This document shows, in pieces, positions 22,501 through 33,083 of a stretch of 64,000 nucleotides of DNA. The stretch lies in NCBI GenBank assembly GCA_902728285.1, contig CACVBU010000865.1, forward strand, positions 2,678,842 through 2,742,841, written 5' to 3'. Each line of letters begins with the position of its first letter. The first letter of the stretch is position 1. Source of the DNA: Clytia hemisphaerica. Its lineage: Eukaryota; Cnidaria; Hydrozoa; Leptothecata; Clytiidae. The position numbers were made by a program, and so were the translations under genes. The notes under the pieces are model-generated. The model ran no database searches. It was not told the origin of the DNA and worked only from the letters and a program-made list of their open reading frames with translations.

Positions 22501-23671
22501 TTAGGGGATTTAATTTTTTTAGAGAGGACTTTTATATACACCATACGTGTTCACACCAAATTTGGGCTAGTTGGTCCAATTTCTCCTCGAATTAGAGCAG
22601 TTCTAAGTTTTGGTGGTGAACGGTTATACGATGATTACGTGATTTTACGTTTTTCTTATGTAACTCCCGTCAACAAAGTACTACAGAGCTGATTTTTGGC
22701 ATGAAGCAGAGTCATACGAATACTAAGATACGTGCCAAATTTCGTTTTAAGATATACAACGGTTCGAGAGTTATTTGAATATTCCGTAGATTAGTAATTT
22801 GCGGAATATTATTCCGCAGATTAGTAATTTGCGGAATTTCAACGTAACTCCCGATGACGTCTTTGTATTGATCTGAAATTTGGCTTGTGAGTTTTTATCA
22901 CAAAGGGGCTACCCTGTGCAAATTTTCATGTTGTGAGACTTATTGGTTGCGGAAATACGGAGACTGGTATTTTTGCACTACGTCGAATTACGTTTTTCTC
23001 ACGTAACTCCCGTCAACAAGATACCACAGATCTGATTTTTGGCGTGAAGCAGCGTTATTTAGATACTAACACACGTGCCAAATTTTGCTGCATGATATAT
23101 AACGGTTCGAAAGTTATTTGAGAATTCCGTAGATTAGTAAATTGCGGAATTTTATTCCGCAGATTAGTAATTTGCGGAATTTCAACGTAACTCTCGATGA
23201 CGTCATTGTATTGGTCTGAAATTTTTCATGTGAGCTTTTGTCACAAAGGGGCTACCTTGTGCAAATCTTCTTGTTGTGAAACATATTCGTTCCATAGATA
23301 CGCAGACTTGTATTTTTGCACTACGTCACATTACGTTTTTCTTACGTATCTTCTTCCCACGTCGGTTAGGGGATTTAATTTTTTTAGAGAGGACTTTTAT
23401 ATACACCATACGTGTTCACACCCAGTTTGGGCTTGTTGGTCCAATTTCTCCTTGAATTAGAGCAGTTCTAGGTTTTGGTGGTGAACGGTTATAGGATGAT
23501 TACGTGATTTTACGTTTTTCTTATGTAACTCCCGTCAACAAAGTACTACAGAGCTGATTTTTGGCATGAAGCAGAGTCATACGAATACTAAGATACGTGC
23601 CAAATTTTGTTTTAAGATATACAACGGTTCGAAAGTTATTTTAGAATTCCGTAGATTAGTAATTTGCGGAA
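19590..23671. repeat. Satellite: about 4.7 tandem units of ~865 bp, each a diverged dimer
   Basis: Identical landmarks recur at 20,631, 21,467, 22,332 and 23,197, so steps are 836, 865 and 865 bp. Within a unit, half A (tgacgtcattgtattggtc onward) and half B (tgacgtctttgtattgatc onward) are diverged copies of one ancestral half unit, making a higher-order repeat. Each half ends in the motif ccgtagattagtaatttgcg, which recurs with variants in short inverted pairs (ttccgtaga / gcggaa). The 836-bp unit lacks one of two such motifs. Unit-to-unit identity is very high. Open frames inside repeat with the satellite and are not genes. Confidence 0.9.
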
Positions 23672-23828
23672 TCTTTCTAATCAGTACGGCACTAAATGTT
23701 TTATTGGCCGTAATTACGGTTTACGTAGGTTTCATATTCCCAAATTTGGCATGTAGCAGCCTTGATCCATTATAAAGACATGTGTGAAGTTTTAACAATA
23801 TACCTTTATTGCTTCAAGAGATATCAAC

Positions 23829-23915
23829 GTATTCCGTAGATTAGTAATTTGCGGAATAAAATTCCGTAAATTAAAAGGCGGAATTTTATTCCGTAAATTA
23901 CTATAAGCCGATTTA
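23829..23915. repeat. Outlying fragments of the satellite end motif
   Basis: Three further copies of the short attccgtaga..taatttgcggaat type motif lie about 150 bp beyond the last full unit. The edge of the array is therefore diffuse, or the motif itself is a separate small unit. No coding capacity. Confidence 0.5.
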
Positions 23916-25885
23916 GAGGTATAGCTACTATGTACCATTTTACATGGCCTCAACGATTAACCGCTAGTACTTTTGAAACAAACGACCATTTGGTATTGTG
24001 ATATTATTTGCTTCCAAAGCTTATCAATATAACACTGCCATGCTTCAGTTTTGATTATTTTGAAAAAATCTTTTGACAAAAGTTTACAAAAGCTAGATCC
24101 TTGTTAAAATTTGTTAGTGTTATTTTGTCTCTTAATGTTATTTAATATTTATTTTTTTGCGTAAAGTTACGACTTTAGAAATTTTTAACTTGTTTATATT
24201 GCTTATACAAAAGTAATATATTTTACATTTTACAGTGTTAATTTTATTTGTTTTATCTTTCGTTATAAAGTTGAAATTTTCCAATGATTATATATAATGT
24301 TCTGCGAGAGCTGACAAATAATGCCATTTTTAATCAGGGATTAAGGTTTGTTTTTAAAAAATACTGACAGAGACTACAAAGGCTAGATGCTTGTTAAAAA
24401 CGTTTCTTGTGATTTTATCTCGTAAGCTTTTTTGTTTATATTTATTTAACTTTCGTTTATACATAGGAAAGGTAAAACATTTTAGGCTAATTTTAGTTAT
24501 TTATCTTAAAAGTGTTTGCATTGAATTTTACGTCTACCCAGCTGGATTAGATATTACTTAAAAATACGCCATTCAAAGATTTTACAAAATCACTCTGGTT
24601 AAATAATAATTGTATTTGTAAAATTATTTTTGAAGAGCCCTATCCTCAACTTTTTATGTTAACAAGCAGCTGTTGGTATTGCCTTTTCGCAAAGGTCCTT
24701 TTAACATTTTAATTTTAACTTTAGTTTTTCTTTATTTCATATTAAAATATCATTAAATTTTTTTAGTGTTGAAAAAAACAAGTTTTTTGACATCGAAATG
24801 ATGACCTTCTTTTGTCTCATCTGTTGATTATATTCAACTATGTTCGACCATGATTCGTTTAATTTAGGGTAGTGTCCTGGGTGGAACATTTTGGGTACAA
24901 CCAGAATATTTGCTACGTCAAACTTAGTTTTAAAATTTATACGAACTCGAGGCCATCTTATCAAGTGTTATGCCTTTTTATTAGCACGAAGAAAATTTGG
25001 TTGAAACTCTAAATATTTCGCAAAATTTCATCTCTTCTTTAGCCTAAAATTATGTTCCCTTACAAGTAAGGCGAGTGGGTATGAATTGAAATAGAGTTTT
25101 CGCTTAACTAAATTTCGCCCAGTTTTTGCCCAAATTCTTTCATTTTAGTAGGGGGTCAGTATAGATTTGCAATTAAAGTTGTATTTTGTGGATTCAATTT
25201 ACACCCAAAAACGAAAATCAGTTCCCTAAGTTAACTTTGGTGAGATCAAATTTCGTGAATTTTTGTCATTTTTGGAAAATTAACACGTGAGAGATCGTGA
25301 ATTTGTTTTTTGTCGTTTGGCCCGGGACAGTTAATCCGATAAGTAATACTGTGGTCCGTAATTTACAAAACAAAATTTCCCGGCTGGTCTGCGTATTATT
25401 ACGGGGTACTCCATTAGGTACACCATTGGAGTACTCCATGGATGGGCTCCATGTTTTACAACGACCCTTCGGAAACCCCCATAAATAGCGGAAATGCTAT
25501 AATTATTAGGGAGATAATTTGATGTTGTGTTCTCAAGACTCTCACGCTTACGATGATATTTTATCAAACATCAATTCGTTGTCAATTTTCTGATCAAGAT
25601 TATGATAATGAATTCACTATTCGGAATCTCTTTCGTACTCTTACGATTTTATCACCCTTATATTTCTTTTGATGAAAGAAAAGAATCGGAATTTGTTTTC
25701 AATGTAAACAAATATGGCGGAATCCGAACCAAGCAAGAATATTTTACCTAGTGCTCTTTTGTCTAAAACAGAAAAAAATCAAAAACGAAAATCTCACGGT
25801 TTTTGCCTGAATCTCAAGGTTTTCTGAGGAAAAAAATAAAAGTCTCAAGGTTTTGGCCTTTCACAGGTTGGCAGGTCTGCGAAAA
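23916..25885. other. AT-rich, no gene seen
   Basis: Mostly poly(T)-rich low-complexity sequence with weak internal similarity, for example 'caaaggctagatgcttgttaaaa' at about 24,377 echoing 'caaaagctagatccttgttaaaa' at about 24,086. No frame shows protein-like composition or splice sites that I could support. Confidence 0.5.
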
Positions 25886-25889
25886 TGCC

Positions 25890-26002
25890 ATGCTATCCGT
25901 CCCTTCAAAATACACATCAAGTCTTATTCTCAACCTTGGATAACACAGAAATGTAAAAGGTTATCTCGGCGGAAGAAGAGGGCCTACAAGCGAGGTCATA
26001 CT
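25890..26002 (+). pseudogene. Short non-LTR retrotransposon coding fragment
   Basis: One frame reads RPFKIHIKSYSQPWITQKC followed by KRLSRRKKRAYKRGH. The 'PW.T..CK.L.R.K.RAY' pattern is the linker between endonuclease and reverse transcriptase in CR1/jockey-like elements. Neither flanking domain is present, so it is a small relic. Confidence 0.55.
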
Positions 26003-26048
26003 ATTCTATATAACCTGTAGAATTTATGTTTTTATCAGGGTTTGGATG

Positions 26049-26252
26049 ATGGCGAGCTGGAGTTACAGCAGAGCATGTCGTGCTCTTGGCCGGGGACACT
26101 GAACAGGTGTCCAATGATGACCAAGATTCAGATGAAACAGCTTCTTTAGTAGAGGTAGTCGGTGAACATTTAGTAAATAATGTGCTGCCAGTGCAACAAG
26201 AGCTAATAGATGTAGCCAGGCCATACTCACTAGAAAATCTACAAAATAAGTA
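26049..26252 (+). CDS. Possible exon, acidic, unknown
   Basis: The frame reads EHVVLLAGDTEQVSNDDQDS, then VVGEHLVNNVLPVQQELI, and ends at TAG. It is only about 65 codons and shows a mild coding look (acidic, Q/N). It lies upstream of the Q/N-rich frame at 26,650 and could be part of the same relic, but no splice connection was verified. Unknown function. Confidence 0.2.
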
Positions 26253-26649
26253 GATGTATAAATTTTCTTAATTCTATGGACGTCTGTAGAAATACGGCAC
26301 TCTTTAATATCGACATATGATGTAGAATATAGAATTCAACTAATTTTGTAGATACTCTAACACGATTTCACTTTGTGCGTGCTCGAGAATCGAGCTCCAA
26401 ACCCCTGACCCAAGGACTTTTGTAGTGACGAGTAAACAGTCTAACTGACGAGTTAGGCTAACTGTCTAGATCGTTATTTATCCGTTACTCTACCCCATTG
26501 TATTCTTTGCCCTTACTTGTCAGCGCTAAATTACTCATTGTGGTGTATACAATATAGACTCTGTTGTGTAGCAATCTACTAATTTGCCGTAATTCTGCAG
26601 ACGTCTGTAGAAATTTCAAATTTACACCATCTACGTATTCTGTAGAATT

Positions 26650-26961
26650 ATGTGTGTTGATGTAGCACAACAGCAACAAGTAGTAGGACAGCAACAAGTC
26701 AATTTAGAACAGCAATCAGATGAAGATTTAGATCAACAGCAAATAAATCAGATTGATAATCAAGTAAATCAGATTAATAATCAAGTAAATCAGGTTGCCG
26801 GTAATCCAAATCGTGGTCGTGGTAATCCAGATCGTGGCCGTGGCGCTGGCAATCCAAATCGTGGTTTCCATCCATACCAACAGCAACAACAGCAACTCCG
26901 ACCACCAAACCCAATTGATACGGTCTACTTGTTGTTGACGACACTTAATAAATTTTTATAA
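26650..26961 (+). CDS. Q/N-rich protein with GNPNRGRG repeats, unknown
   Basis: The ATG at 26,650 opens 103 codons. Residues about 8-55 are Gln/Asn-rich with a repeated NQVNQI heptad-like unit. Residues about 55-80 carry three GNP(N/D)RGRG units, an RGG-like nucleic-acid-binding composition. The tail is FHPYQQQQQQLRPPNP. Low-complexity tails like this occur in RNA-binding proteins and in Gag-like proteins of retroelements. No partner gene is adjacent, and a chance frame in a CAA/GGT-rich repeat cannot be excluded. Confidence 0.35.
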   Translation: MCVDVAQQQQVVGQQQVNLEQQSDEDLDQQQINQIDNQVNQINNQVNQVAGNPNRGRGNPDRGRGAGNPNRGFHPYQQQQQQLRPPNPIDTVYLLLTTLNKFL

Positions 26962-27426
26962 CATTTTTTTTTAATTTGTAACTATTTGTTACTACATCTG
27001 TAAAGAGAAAAGAAAGTGTTGGTAATTCTAAATGTGATATTGTTTCATATTTTCATGTTTCTCATTTTAAAGATCAGCAAACTAAATTTGTTTTGAAAGG
27101 AAATATCTTGCTGAAATTAATAAACATTTGATATTTTTAGAGCAACTTTTCGACTGACAGTATAAAATCTTCTTTAAAAATTTTTATTTTGAAACGGTTG
27201 AAACATCTGTTTCAAATGAATTAACAGTTAAATTTGATTTTAATATTTTTTCTCGTTACAGTGAACTAATAAAAATGTAAAACTATCAAATGGTTACAGT
27301 AGAGAACTAAATGAAGTAATAAAAGCTCAACAAAGCCTGGATATTTCTTTGATTGTAATTAATTGGATTTGACCATCAAGAGAGTAAGCTTGATCTTTCC
27401 ACGTAGCATAAATCCCATGGTATGAT

Positions 27427-27892
27427 GTATTTTACACACCGGTCTGTAAAATACGACTCAATGATTCGAAAAATATGAAATTTTGAATTTGACCCATTTT
27501 TATCAATCCCTGTTAGGATGCAAATATTTTGCAAGCATGGAAACATTGTTTTTCCATAGCAAAGTGTATTTTACAGACCGGTCTGTAAAATACCACCCGG
27601 TGGTCCGAAAAGTATGAAATTTTTACCAATCCCTGTTAGTGTGCAAATTTTCAGCTGAAACCAAGCATGGAAACATTGTTTTTCCATAGTATAGTGTATT
27701 TTACAGACCGGTCCGTAAAATACCACCCGGTGGTCCAAAAAGTATGAAACTTCAAACTTGACTCATTTTTATCAATACCTGCTAGTGTGTGAAGTTTCAG
27801 CTCATTCAGACCTCAAGAACACCTATTTTGATTAGTAGCATTATCAAATATCAATTTCATCTAGCAATTTACAAACTGGTCTGTAAAATACA
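27427..27892. repeat. Array of four ~28-bp palindromes at ~130-bp spacing
   Basis: A perfect palindrome occupies 27,566-27,593 (centre gaccggtc, arms gtattttaca / tgtaaaatac). Near-perfect copies are at about 27,427-27,454, 27,696-27,723 and 27,866-27,888. The second and third copies are each followed by the smaller palindrome-like ccacccggtgg and sit in ~130-bp direct repeats that share 'catggaaacattgtttttccatag', itself an inverted pair. This is a tandem repeat of a compound palindrome. Function unknown. Confidence 0.8.
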
Positions 27893-28276
27893 CATGTTTC
27901 GGAACACTTTTGAATATTTTTTCTAGAATTCCAAAGCAAACATCAATATCTTTCTTCCCTGAAAATTTCAGGACAAACCCTTCAAAAATTTTGAATTCAA
28001 AAAAAGGTTTTTTGTACTGTTTTTGGTGCCGTTCACTGTAACACATTTAGCCTAGGCTGTTTGTTACCAAAAGAGCTGTTTTTTGCTCCACAAAATATGA
28101 TATCTCTGGAACCGCTTATCCGTTTTGAGCTCAATGACCCCTCATTTTTTTTTCATTTTTTGCACTCTTTCAGATAAACCAATTTTCTTTTTTTTTCCGT
28201 TCGAACCTCATCGCGTGCGGATGTGCTCTTGAATCAATTTTTGTGGGTGTGAGACTTTTGGAAATATATATTCAAA

Positions 28277-28970
28277 ATGGCTACAGTTAAAGTTTATACT
28301 GAGCAGGAATTGAAAAGCATGAACAAAGACTCTGTGATAAAGATCTGGTTGCAACAACAATCCATCCAACAACAATCCATCCAACAACAGCTAAGAACTC
28401 TAACACAGAAAATGGACAGTTTTGAAAAGAAGCTGAACGAATCACAAGCTGTTGCTTCTGTAGCCCAAAATGTTTCTGGTATTCTCCAAGAAAGGGTGAA
28501 AAGTTTAGAAATTGCTTTACTGAAAAGTGAGCAATACAGTCGACGAGAATGTTTGGACATTAGTGGGCTAGACGATGAGATTGGTGATGGTGAATTGGAA
28601 GGGAAAGTTTGTGAATTGCTGGGGGGAAATTAATATTAATGTTAACATGGAAAGAGATATTCAAGCCTGTCACAGGTATGGCAGGAAAAAAGATATTATT
28701 GTAAAATTTTCTAACAGGAAAATGGTTGCGAAAATTCTTCAAGCCAAAAAGAACTTGCAAGATAATATTTTCATCAACGAGTCATTGTGCCCACGTAATA
28801 AAGCATTACGTGGTCGTTGTGGAATGTTAAAAAAACAGGGACTGATCGCGAATGTGGTTACAAAAAATGGTATGGTCAGGATAAAAAAACTCAACGCAAA
28901 CACGTACACTGACATCCTTCACGAAGACGATCTTAGAGATGCTTTTCCGAATTTTGCCTTTCCTTATTAA
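28277..28970 (+). pseudogene. Non-LTR retrotransposon ORF1 (coiled coil plus RNA-binding domain), frameshifted
   Basis: The ATG at 28,277 starts MATVKVYTEQELK. A Gln-rich coiled coil follows (two QQQSIQ units, then MDSFEKKLNE to LEIALLKSEQYSRRECL). The frame breaks at a GGGGGG run near 28,620-28,625. The following frame (to the TAA at 28,968) continues DIQACHRYGRKKDIIVKFSN, then IFINESLCPRNKALRG, the RRM/C-terminal pattern of L1-type and CR1-type ORF1 proteins, which bind element RNA. The break needs one base, so the copy is either recently inactivated or carries a homopolymer assembly error. It lies about 375 bp upstream of the ORF2 start on the same strand. Confidence 0.75.
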
Positions 28971-29343
28971 TGTACAAAACTTCACACATAAACTTAGATT
29001 TTGTGCAGTTCAGATTGAGATAAATTTGATATTTTCTGTCTTTTGTCTCAAATCCACTACTAGATGATTATCAATAACGACTTCTGAATGCTTCTATTCA
29101 GAATCCTTAGTGTCATTATACTCATGACGAGTGTATTGAAATTTCTTATTAATAGCGTTTGCTGTTTTATTACAGTTTTTTCATTAATTTATTTTTGTGT
29201 CGCTACATTTTTTGATTTCATTTTTTGCACCAAGAGCATTGCGAGGAATATCATGTCAGGTTGTTTGATGGCTGTTGAACATGTTGTTTGTCACGAGGGT
29301 AAGTCAGCACAGAGCATGCATCGGATTTTTCGATACTTAAAGT

Positions 29344-29829
29344 TTGAAGTTCCGTGGCAACCTAGGTTCTTCTCCAAAATTCTGTAGCCTACTAAATATT
29401 GCATCTTTTATAATTTTCTGCCTTTTTTTATCTGGAGATATTGAAGTAAACCCTGGGCCGGGGAAGAAAACCACACTGAATGTTTGTCATTGGAATCTGA
29501 AAAGTGTTTGGGTTGATAAATTTATCAAAATAAAACAACTTTCTGCATTTCTCAGTATTCATAAGTTTGATATCGTGTGTTTAGGAGAAACCTTTTTAAA
29601 TTCTGAAATAAGTGACGACGATCCGAGGTTAGCTATTGAACACTATACGATCGAAAGATGCGACCACCCCTCTGATTCTAAGAGAGGTGGAGTCTGTGTT
29701 TACTATCGAGACCACTTAGGTCTCCAGCCAAAACCTAACTTTACTAATTTAGACGAATGCCTAGTTTTCGAGATGAAAACCGGTGTAGACGGTTTGAAAT
29801 TTGGCCTGGCCACCCTAACACGAATATAG
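29344..29829 (+). pseudogene. Non-LTR retrotransposon ORF2 start: 2A-like motif and truncated APE endonuclease
   Basis: A hydrophobic segment (LLNIASFIIFCLFL) is followed directly by SGDIEVNPGP, which matches the D(V/I)ExNPGP consensus of ribosome-skipping 2A peptides at about 29,432-29,460. The endonuclease then begins: NVCHWNLKSV (first catalytic Asn region), DIVCLGETFL (catalytic Glu), HYTIERCDHPSDSKRGGVCVYYR. The frame ends after LATLTRI at TAG, so the second half of the endonuclease and the whole reverse transcriptase are missing, and nothing downstream continues it. The family fits CR1/L2-like elements, where such 2A motifs upstream of the endonuclease are documented. Non-LTR copies are usually 5'-truncated; this one lacks the 3' part. 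Confidence 0.75.
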
Positions 29830-30169
29830 CTTGCCTCTGGACAATGATTTGTTCAAGATCCATGATACAGCTTTCACTTCTGAATACTTTGGTAAGAGAT
29901 AATTTGGAATATTTGTTACCTGTAGGTCTGATTTGATTTTTCATGTTATATTTCAGTTAGGGAAACCATCCAGGATCCTGCCATTCTACAAGCCAGCAAA
30001 AACTAAATGACACTTGACTTGTAAACTTAAGTTTCTTACTATTTTCCATAAAAAAACAACCAAAAACATTGCTACTTCCCAAAGCTGGAGACCAAAACAA
30101 ATTATCTTCCAAGATTATTGCGCCCTTTTGGATCTATTGTTATGGCCATCTAAAATGGTGGAAAGAGTT

Positions 30170-30400
30170 GTGGAAAGATAGGGGCGCCCGCTAGCTTCGA
30201 GGGTGGTAACGCCAAAACGCCAAATATGATCTTCCAACAAAAAGCGAGTTAGTTACCGCGCGAGTTACGTCATACACTCCATCGCAGCGGACAACGAACG
30301 GTGTTTTAGTGAATATCAACAATTATAAGAATATCTTATGTGCTTAAATTCAGTAAACTTTGAGTGCTTCATTGAATATTAAGAAGATCAGAAGATAAAA
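30170..30400. other. CpG-richer stretch upstream of a small ORF
   Basis: Between two AT-rich zones this segment contains ggggcgcccgctagcttcg, 'taccgcgcgagttacgtca' and 'cgcagcggacaacgaacgg'. The CpG density stands out and could mark a promoter for the small frame at 30,402. No core promoter motif is clear. Confidence 0.25.
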
Positions 30401-30401
30401 A

Positions 30402-30641
30402 ATGCGCAGGATAATTTTCATTGTAACAGTTTGGTCAATCATTGCTGAAAGTTTGAGAAAAAAATTCCGACGCAAAAAAAAACTTCAGCCAATTAAAAGC
30501 ACAGTGTGCTTATATTTACTATGTTTGCTACATCGTCTAGGCTATAAAAAGTGCGAAAAGACACGAACGTCATTTTTTAATGAGTGTTGTTATGATTTTT
30601 TAGATAGCGGTCACGTACAGGAACTCGCCAAATGTTCCTAA
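30402..30641 (+). CDS. Small hypothetical basic protein
   Basis: The ATG opens 79 codons: a hydrophobic start (MRRIIFIVTVWSIIAES), a basic block (LRKKFRRKKKLQ), a hydrophobic segment (TVCLYLLCLLHRLGYKK) and a Cys-containing tail. It could be a small membrane or secreted protein. No family was recognised and no splice partner found. It may be chance. Confidence 0.25.
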   Translation: MRRIIFIVTVWSIIAESLRKKFRRKKKLQPIKSTVCLYLLCLLHRLGYKKCEKTRTSFFNECCYDFLDSGHVQELAKCS

Positions 30642-30825
30642 CTGTATTTTATTTCATATTTCATATGAATTTTTTAATATTTGTAAAACAAGCCCTGCCC
30701 TTCTGATATCATAAAATTTTCTTTGGAACACTCTCAAGGAATCTTTTGTTATTTTGTTTTTCACCATATACCTTGTTGAAATTTTGTTTGTTTTACTTTA
30801 TCATGATTTGAGTTACTGTATTGAT

Positions 30826-31145
30826 CTTATCAATCAAGCCAAAAAATTCTTCTATGTTTAGGGAGGTCTCCAGTTTGGTCAAATTTTGGAAAATAGACCC
30901 CTAACTATACCTTTTTTATCTGAAAAAGCTAATTAAAATTCAGAAAACGTGTGTCAAACTAAAAATCAAAAACATTCTAACTGAGCGAGAAATCATTTTT
31001 CACCAACTTAAAGCAACAAGGACAAAAGTTGAAAACCAACAAAACAAGACAGCGATAAACCTTAAAACCAACAACAATAACAAAATAAAAACAAAGAACC
31101 AAAAAGTAACAACCCGCAAATAAACAATCTTACAATAGACAAACA
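30826..31145 (-). repeat. Penelope-like element tail region
   Basis: The block 30,826-30,917 recurs at 32,848-32,940 in the same orientation ('agggaggtctccagtttgg' is shared). The block 30,920-31,145 is the inverted partner of 90-330. Both lie 3' of the reverse transcriptase frame on the minus strand, so they are likely terminal or UTR sequence of that element family. Confidence 0.55.
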
Positions 31146-31686
31146 AATAATATAAATCTACAAATTTAGCGGAGAGAAAATCGGTAAGTGAATTTAAAGA
31201 AAGTTGAGAAATAAATGGAAAGCGGATAGATGAAGACCAAAGTCTGGCATCAGGTGTGGCCATGAGTAAGCTTGCCCTGTTACTCTAGAGTCACCCGTCA
31301 TCTAACCAAAGGTTAGAGAGTGTTGCGATCACAATCTAGAAAAGAAAAGATTTAGAAAGAAAGACGCATAATCGAAAAGTTTGAAGTCGGCACAGAGCCC
31401 GGTTCGGAGTACCGTATCCGAGTTGCCGTACGTTAGAAAAAGAAGAAGGAAATGAGGACTTCAAACAAAAAACACACAAATTTATATCAATACGCGTGAA
31501 CTTCTCAAACCAATTTTTTACTAATGTGAGTTGCTAATTCACATATCCTGCAAACAAGTGGAGCGCTACCAACCAGTAGACTTTCTAATAAGTTCAAACG
31601 AGACATTCACAATTTTCAAACTAAAAATGTTAAAGAAAACGACAAATCCGATAAATGTTTTAGATGATGATGATAATTGATTAAAA

Positions 31687-32678
31687 CTAGAGAAGACTTT
31701 CTAAGAATAGTGTTATATTGCCAGCAAGGGAATGGAATACCTGCTGGCGTCCATATATTTTTTTCAATGTCTTTTGTAAACGAAAGACTTTTCCACCTTG
31801 TTTCAAAGCACGGTCCATTAAAACTCTACCAGCCAAGCTAAAATTTTCCAAAGATGAACTAACCCGTGCTATCCGGATGATTTCAGCACCAAAAAAAGAG
31901 TAAAACATGGTTGAAGGCAAATTACTAGTGCAAAAAGGAAGACGTACAATCTCAAAGGAAAAACTGTCCCTTTTATCAAAAAGTCTAACATCTAGACGAC
32001 CGTTGATGTTTCTCAATTCAATGTCTAAAAAAGTAATTCGATCACCAGAACTTTCAAGATTTAATTTTAATTCTGGAGGATAAATTGACTTAAAATTTTC
32101 CAAGAAGAGATTGTTATCATTGATGGTAAGAAGGTCATCTATAAAACGAAATGTGTTGCTAAATCGTCTGGCTTTTTGAAGATTTTCTTTTTTCAAGCTC
32201 TTGATCCACTTCGACTCAAAATGATAAAGGAAAAGATTAGCCATATATGGCGCTGGGTCCGACCCCATCGGTATCCCAATGATCTGACGAAAAATATTAA
32301 CCCCAAAAGTGAAATAACAATTCCCCATAAGATATGATAGGGCCTCCTTGAAAAGATCTTTGAAAATTTTACACCGGCATTACTTTCTTTGTCACCCATC
32401 TTGCACTAGTACCAGAAACAGAAATCACATCATTAGCACCTCCCTGAAAACAAAAATCAGAAAGAGTGTTCAACACATCAAGTAAACTTTCGTGTGGAAT
32501 TTTGGTATAAAGGGTTGAAAAGTCAAACGTGGCCATAGATCTAAAAGAACCTCGCTTGTTCAATTTGTTAATAACATCGGCATTGTTTTGAATAACCCAA
32601 AATGTTTTGACACTTGAATAGAAAAAAGATTTAGCATTATAGTTTTCTATCTGACGAAAGAATAATTCAGAATTTTTG
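31687..32678 (-). pseudogene. Penelope-like (Naiad-type) reverse transcriptase, C-terminal part, broken
   Basis: Reading from 32,678 down: FWVIQNNADVINK, then MATFDFSTLYTKIPHESLLDVL (RT motif A region). After a one-base frame change near 32,370 come KIFKDLFKEALSYL, GIPMGSDPAPYMANLFLYHFE and FRFIDDLLTIN (the catalytic DD of motif C), then FLDIELRN, DKRDSFSFEIV and a C-terminal tail ending at 31,687. This pattern belongs to Penelope-like elements of the kind with a permuted N-terminal GIY-YIG domain. The frameshift and missing N-terminal half make it a relic. The piece at 37,506-38,273 on the same strand holds the N-terminal half. Confidence 0.75.
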
Positions 32679-32700
32679 TAATTGCTTTAGAAAGAAATTG

Positions 32701-33083
32701 CTTTAGACTGTTTGGGTCCTTGAAATAGTACCGGGATATCAGAATTTTTGTAATATTTTAGTTTTGACGAAACGTTTTATTTTATTTTCATTTGTTTTAG
32801 TCATGATTTCCTGAAAACCTTCAAAAATATTGATTTGTTACTTTTCATCTTATCAATCAAGCCAAAAATTTTTTCTATGTTTAGGGAGGTCTCCAGTTTG
32901 GTCAAATTTTGGGAAATAGACACCTAACTATACCTTTTTTAGACTGTTTGGGTCCTTGAAATAGTACCGGGATATCAGAATTTTTGTAATATTTTAGTTT
33001 TGACGAAAGGTTTTATTTTTAATTCATTTGTTTTAGTCGTGATTTTCTGAAAACCTTCAAAAATATTTATTTGTTACTTTTCG
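32701..33083 (-). repeat. Tandem ~240-bp repeat (partial second copy) at the Penelope-like fragment
   Basis: The unit beginning tagactgtttgggtccttg occurs at 32,704 and again at 32,940. The first copy includes the 92-bp block shared with 30,826. Penelope-like elements are often flanked by such tandem pseudo-LTR-like segments. The copies differ by a few percent. Confidence 0.65.

Noticed and set aside
19629-23775. Many 60-144 codon plus-strand frames in the 19.6-23.8 kb region
   Set aside because: They repeat exactly with the satellite unit, overlap one another in different frames, and have no family-like motifs.
31000-31263. 87-codon hydrophobic minus-strand frame
   Set aside because: It lies in the dispersed Penelope tail repeat shared with 90-330 and has simple Phe/Leu/Val composition.
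31300-31450. Possible hammerhead ribozyme near the Penelope-like tail
   Set aside because: I looked for the CUGAUGA and GAAA core on both strands and did not find it in the right order.
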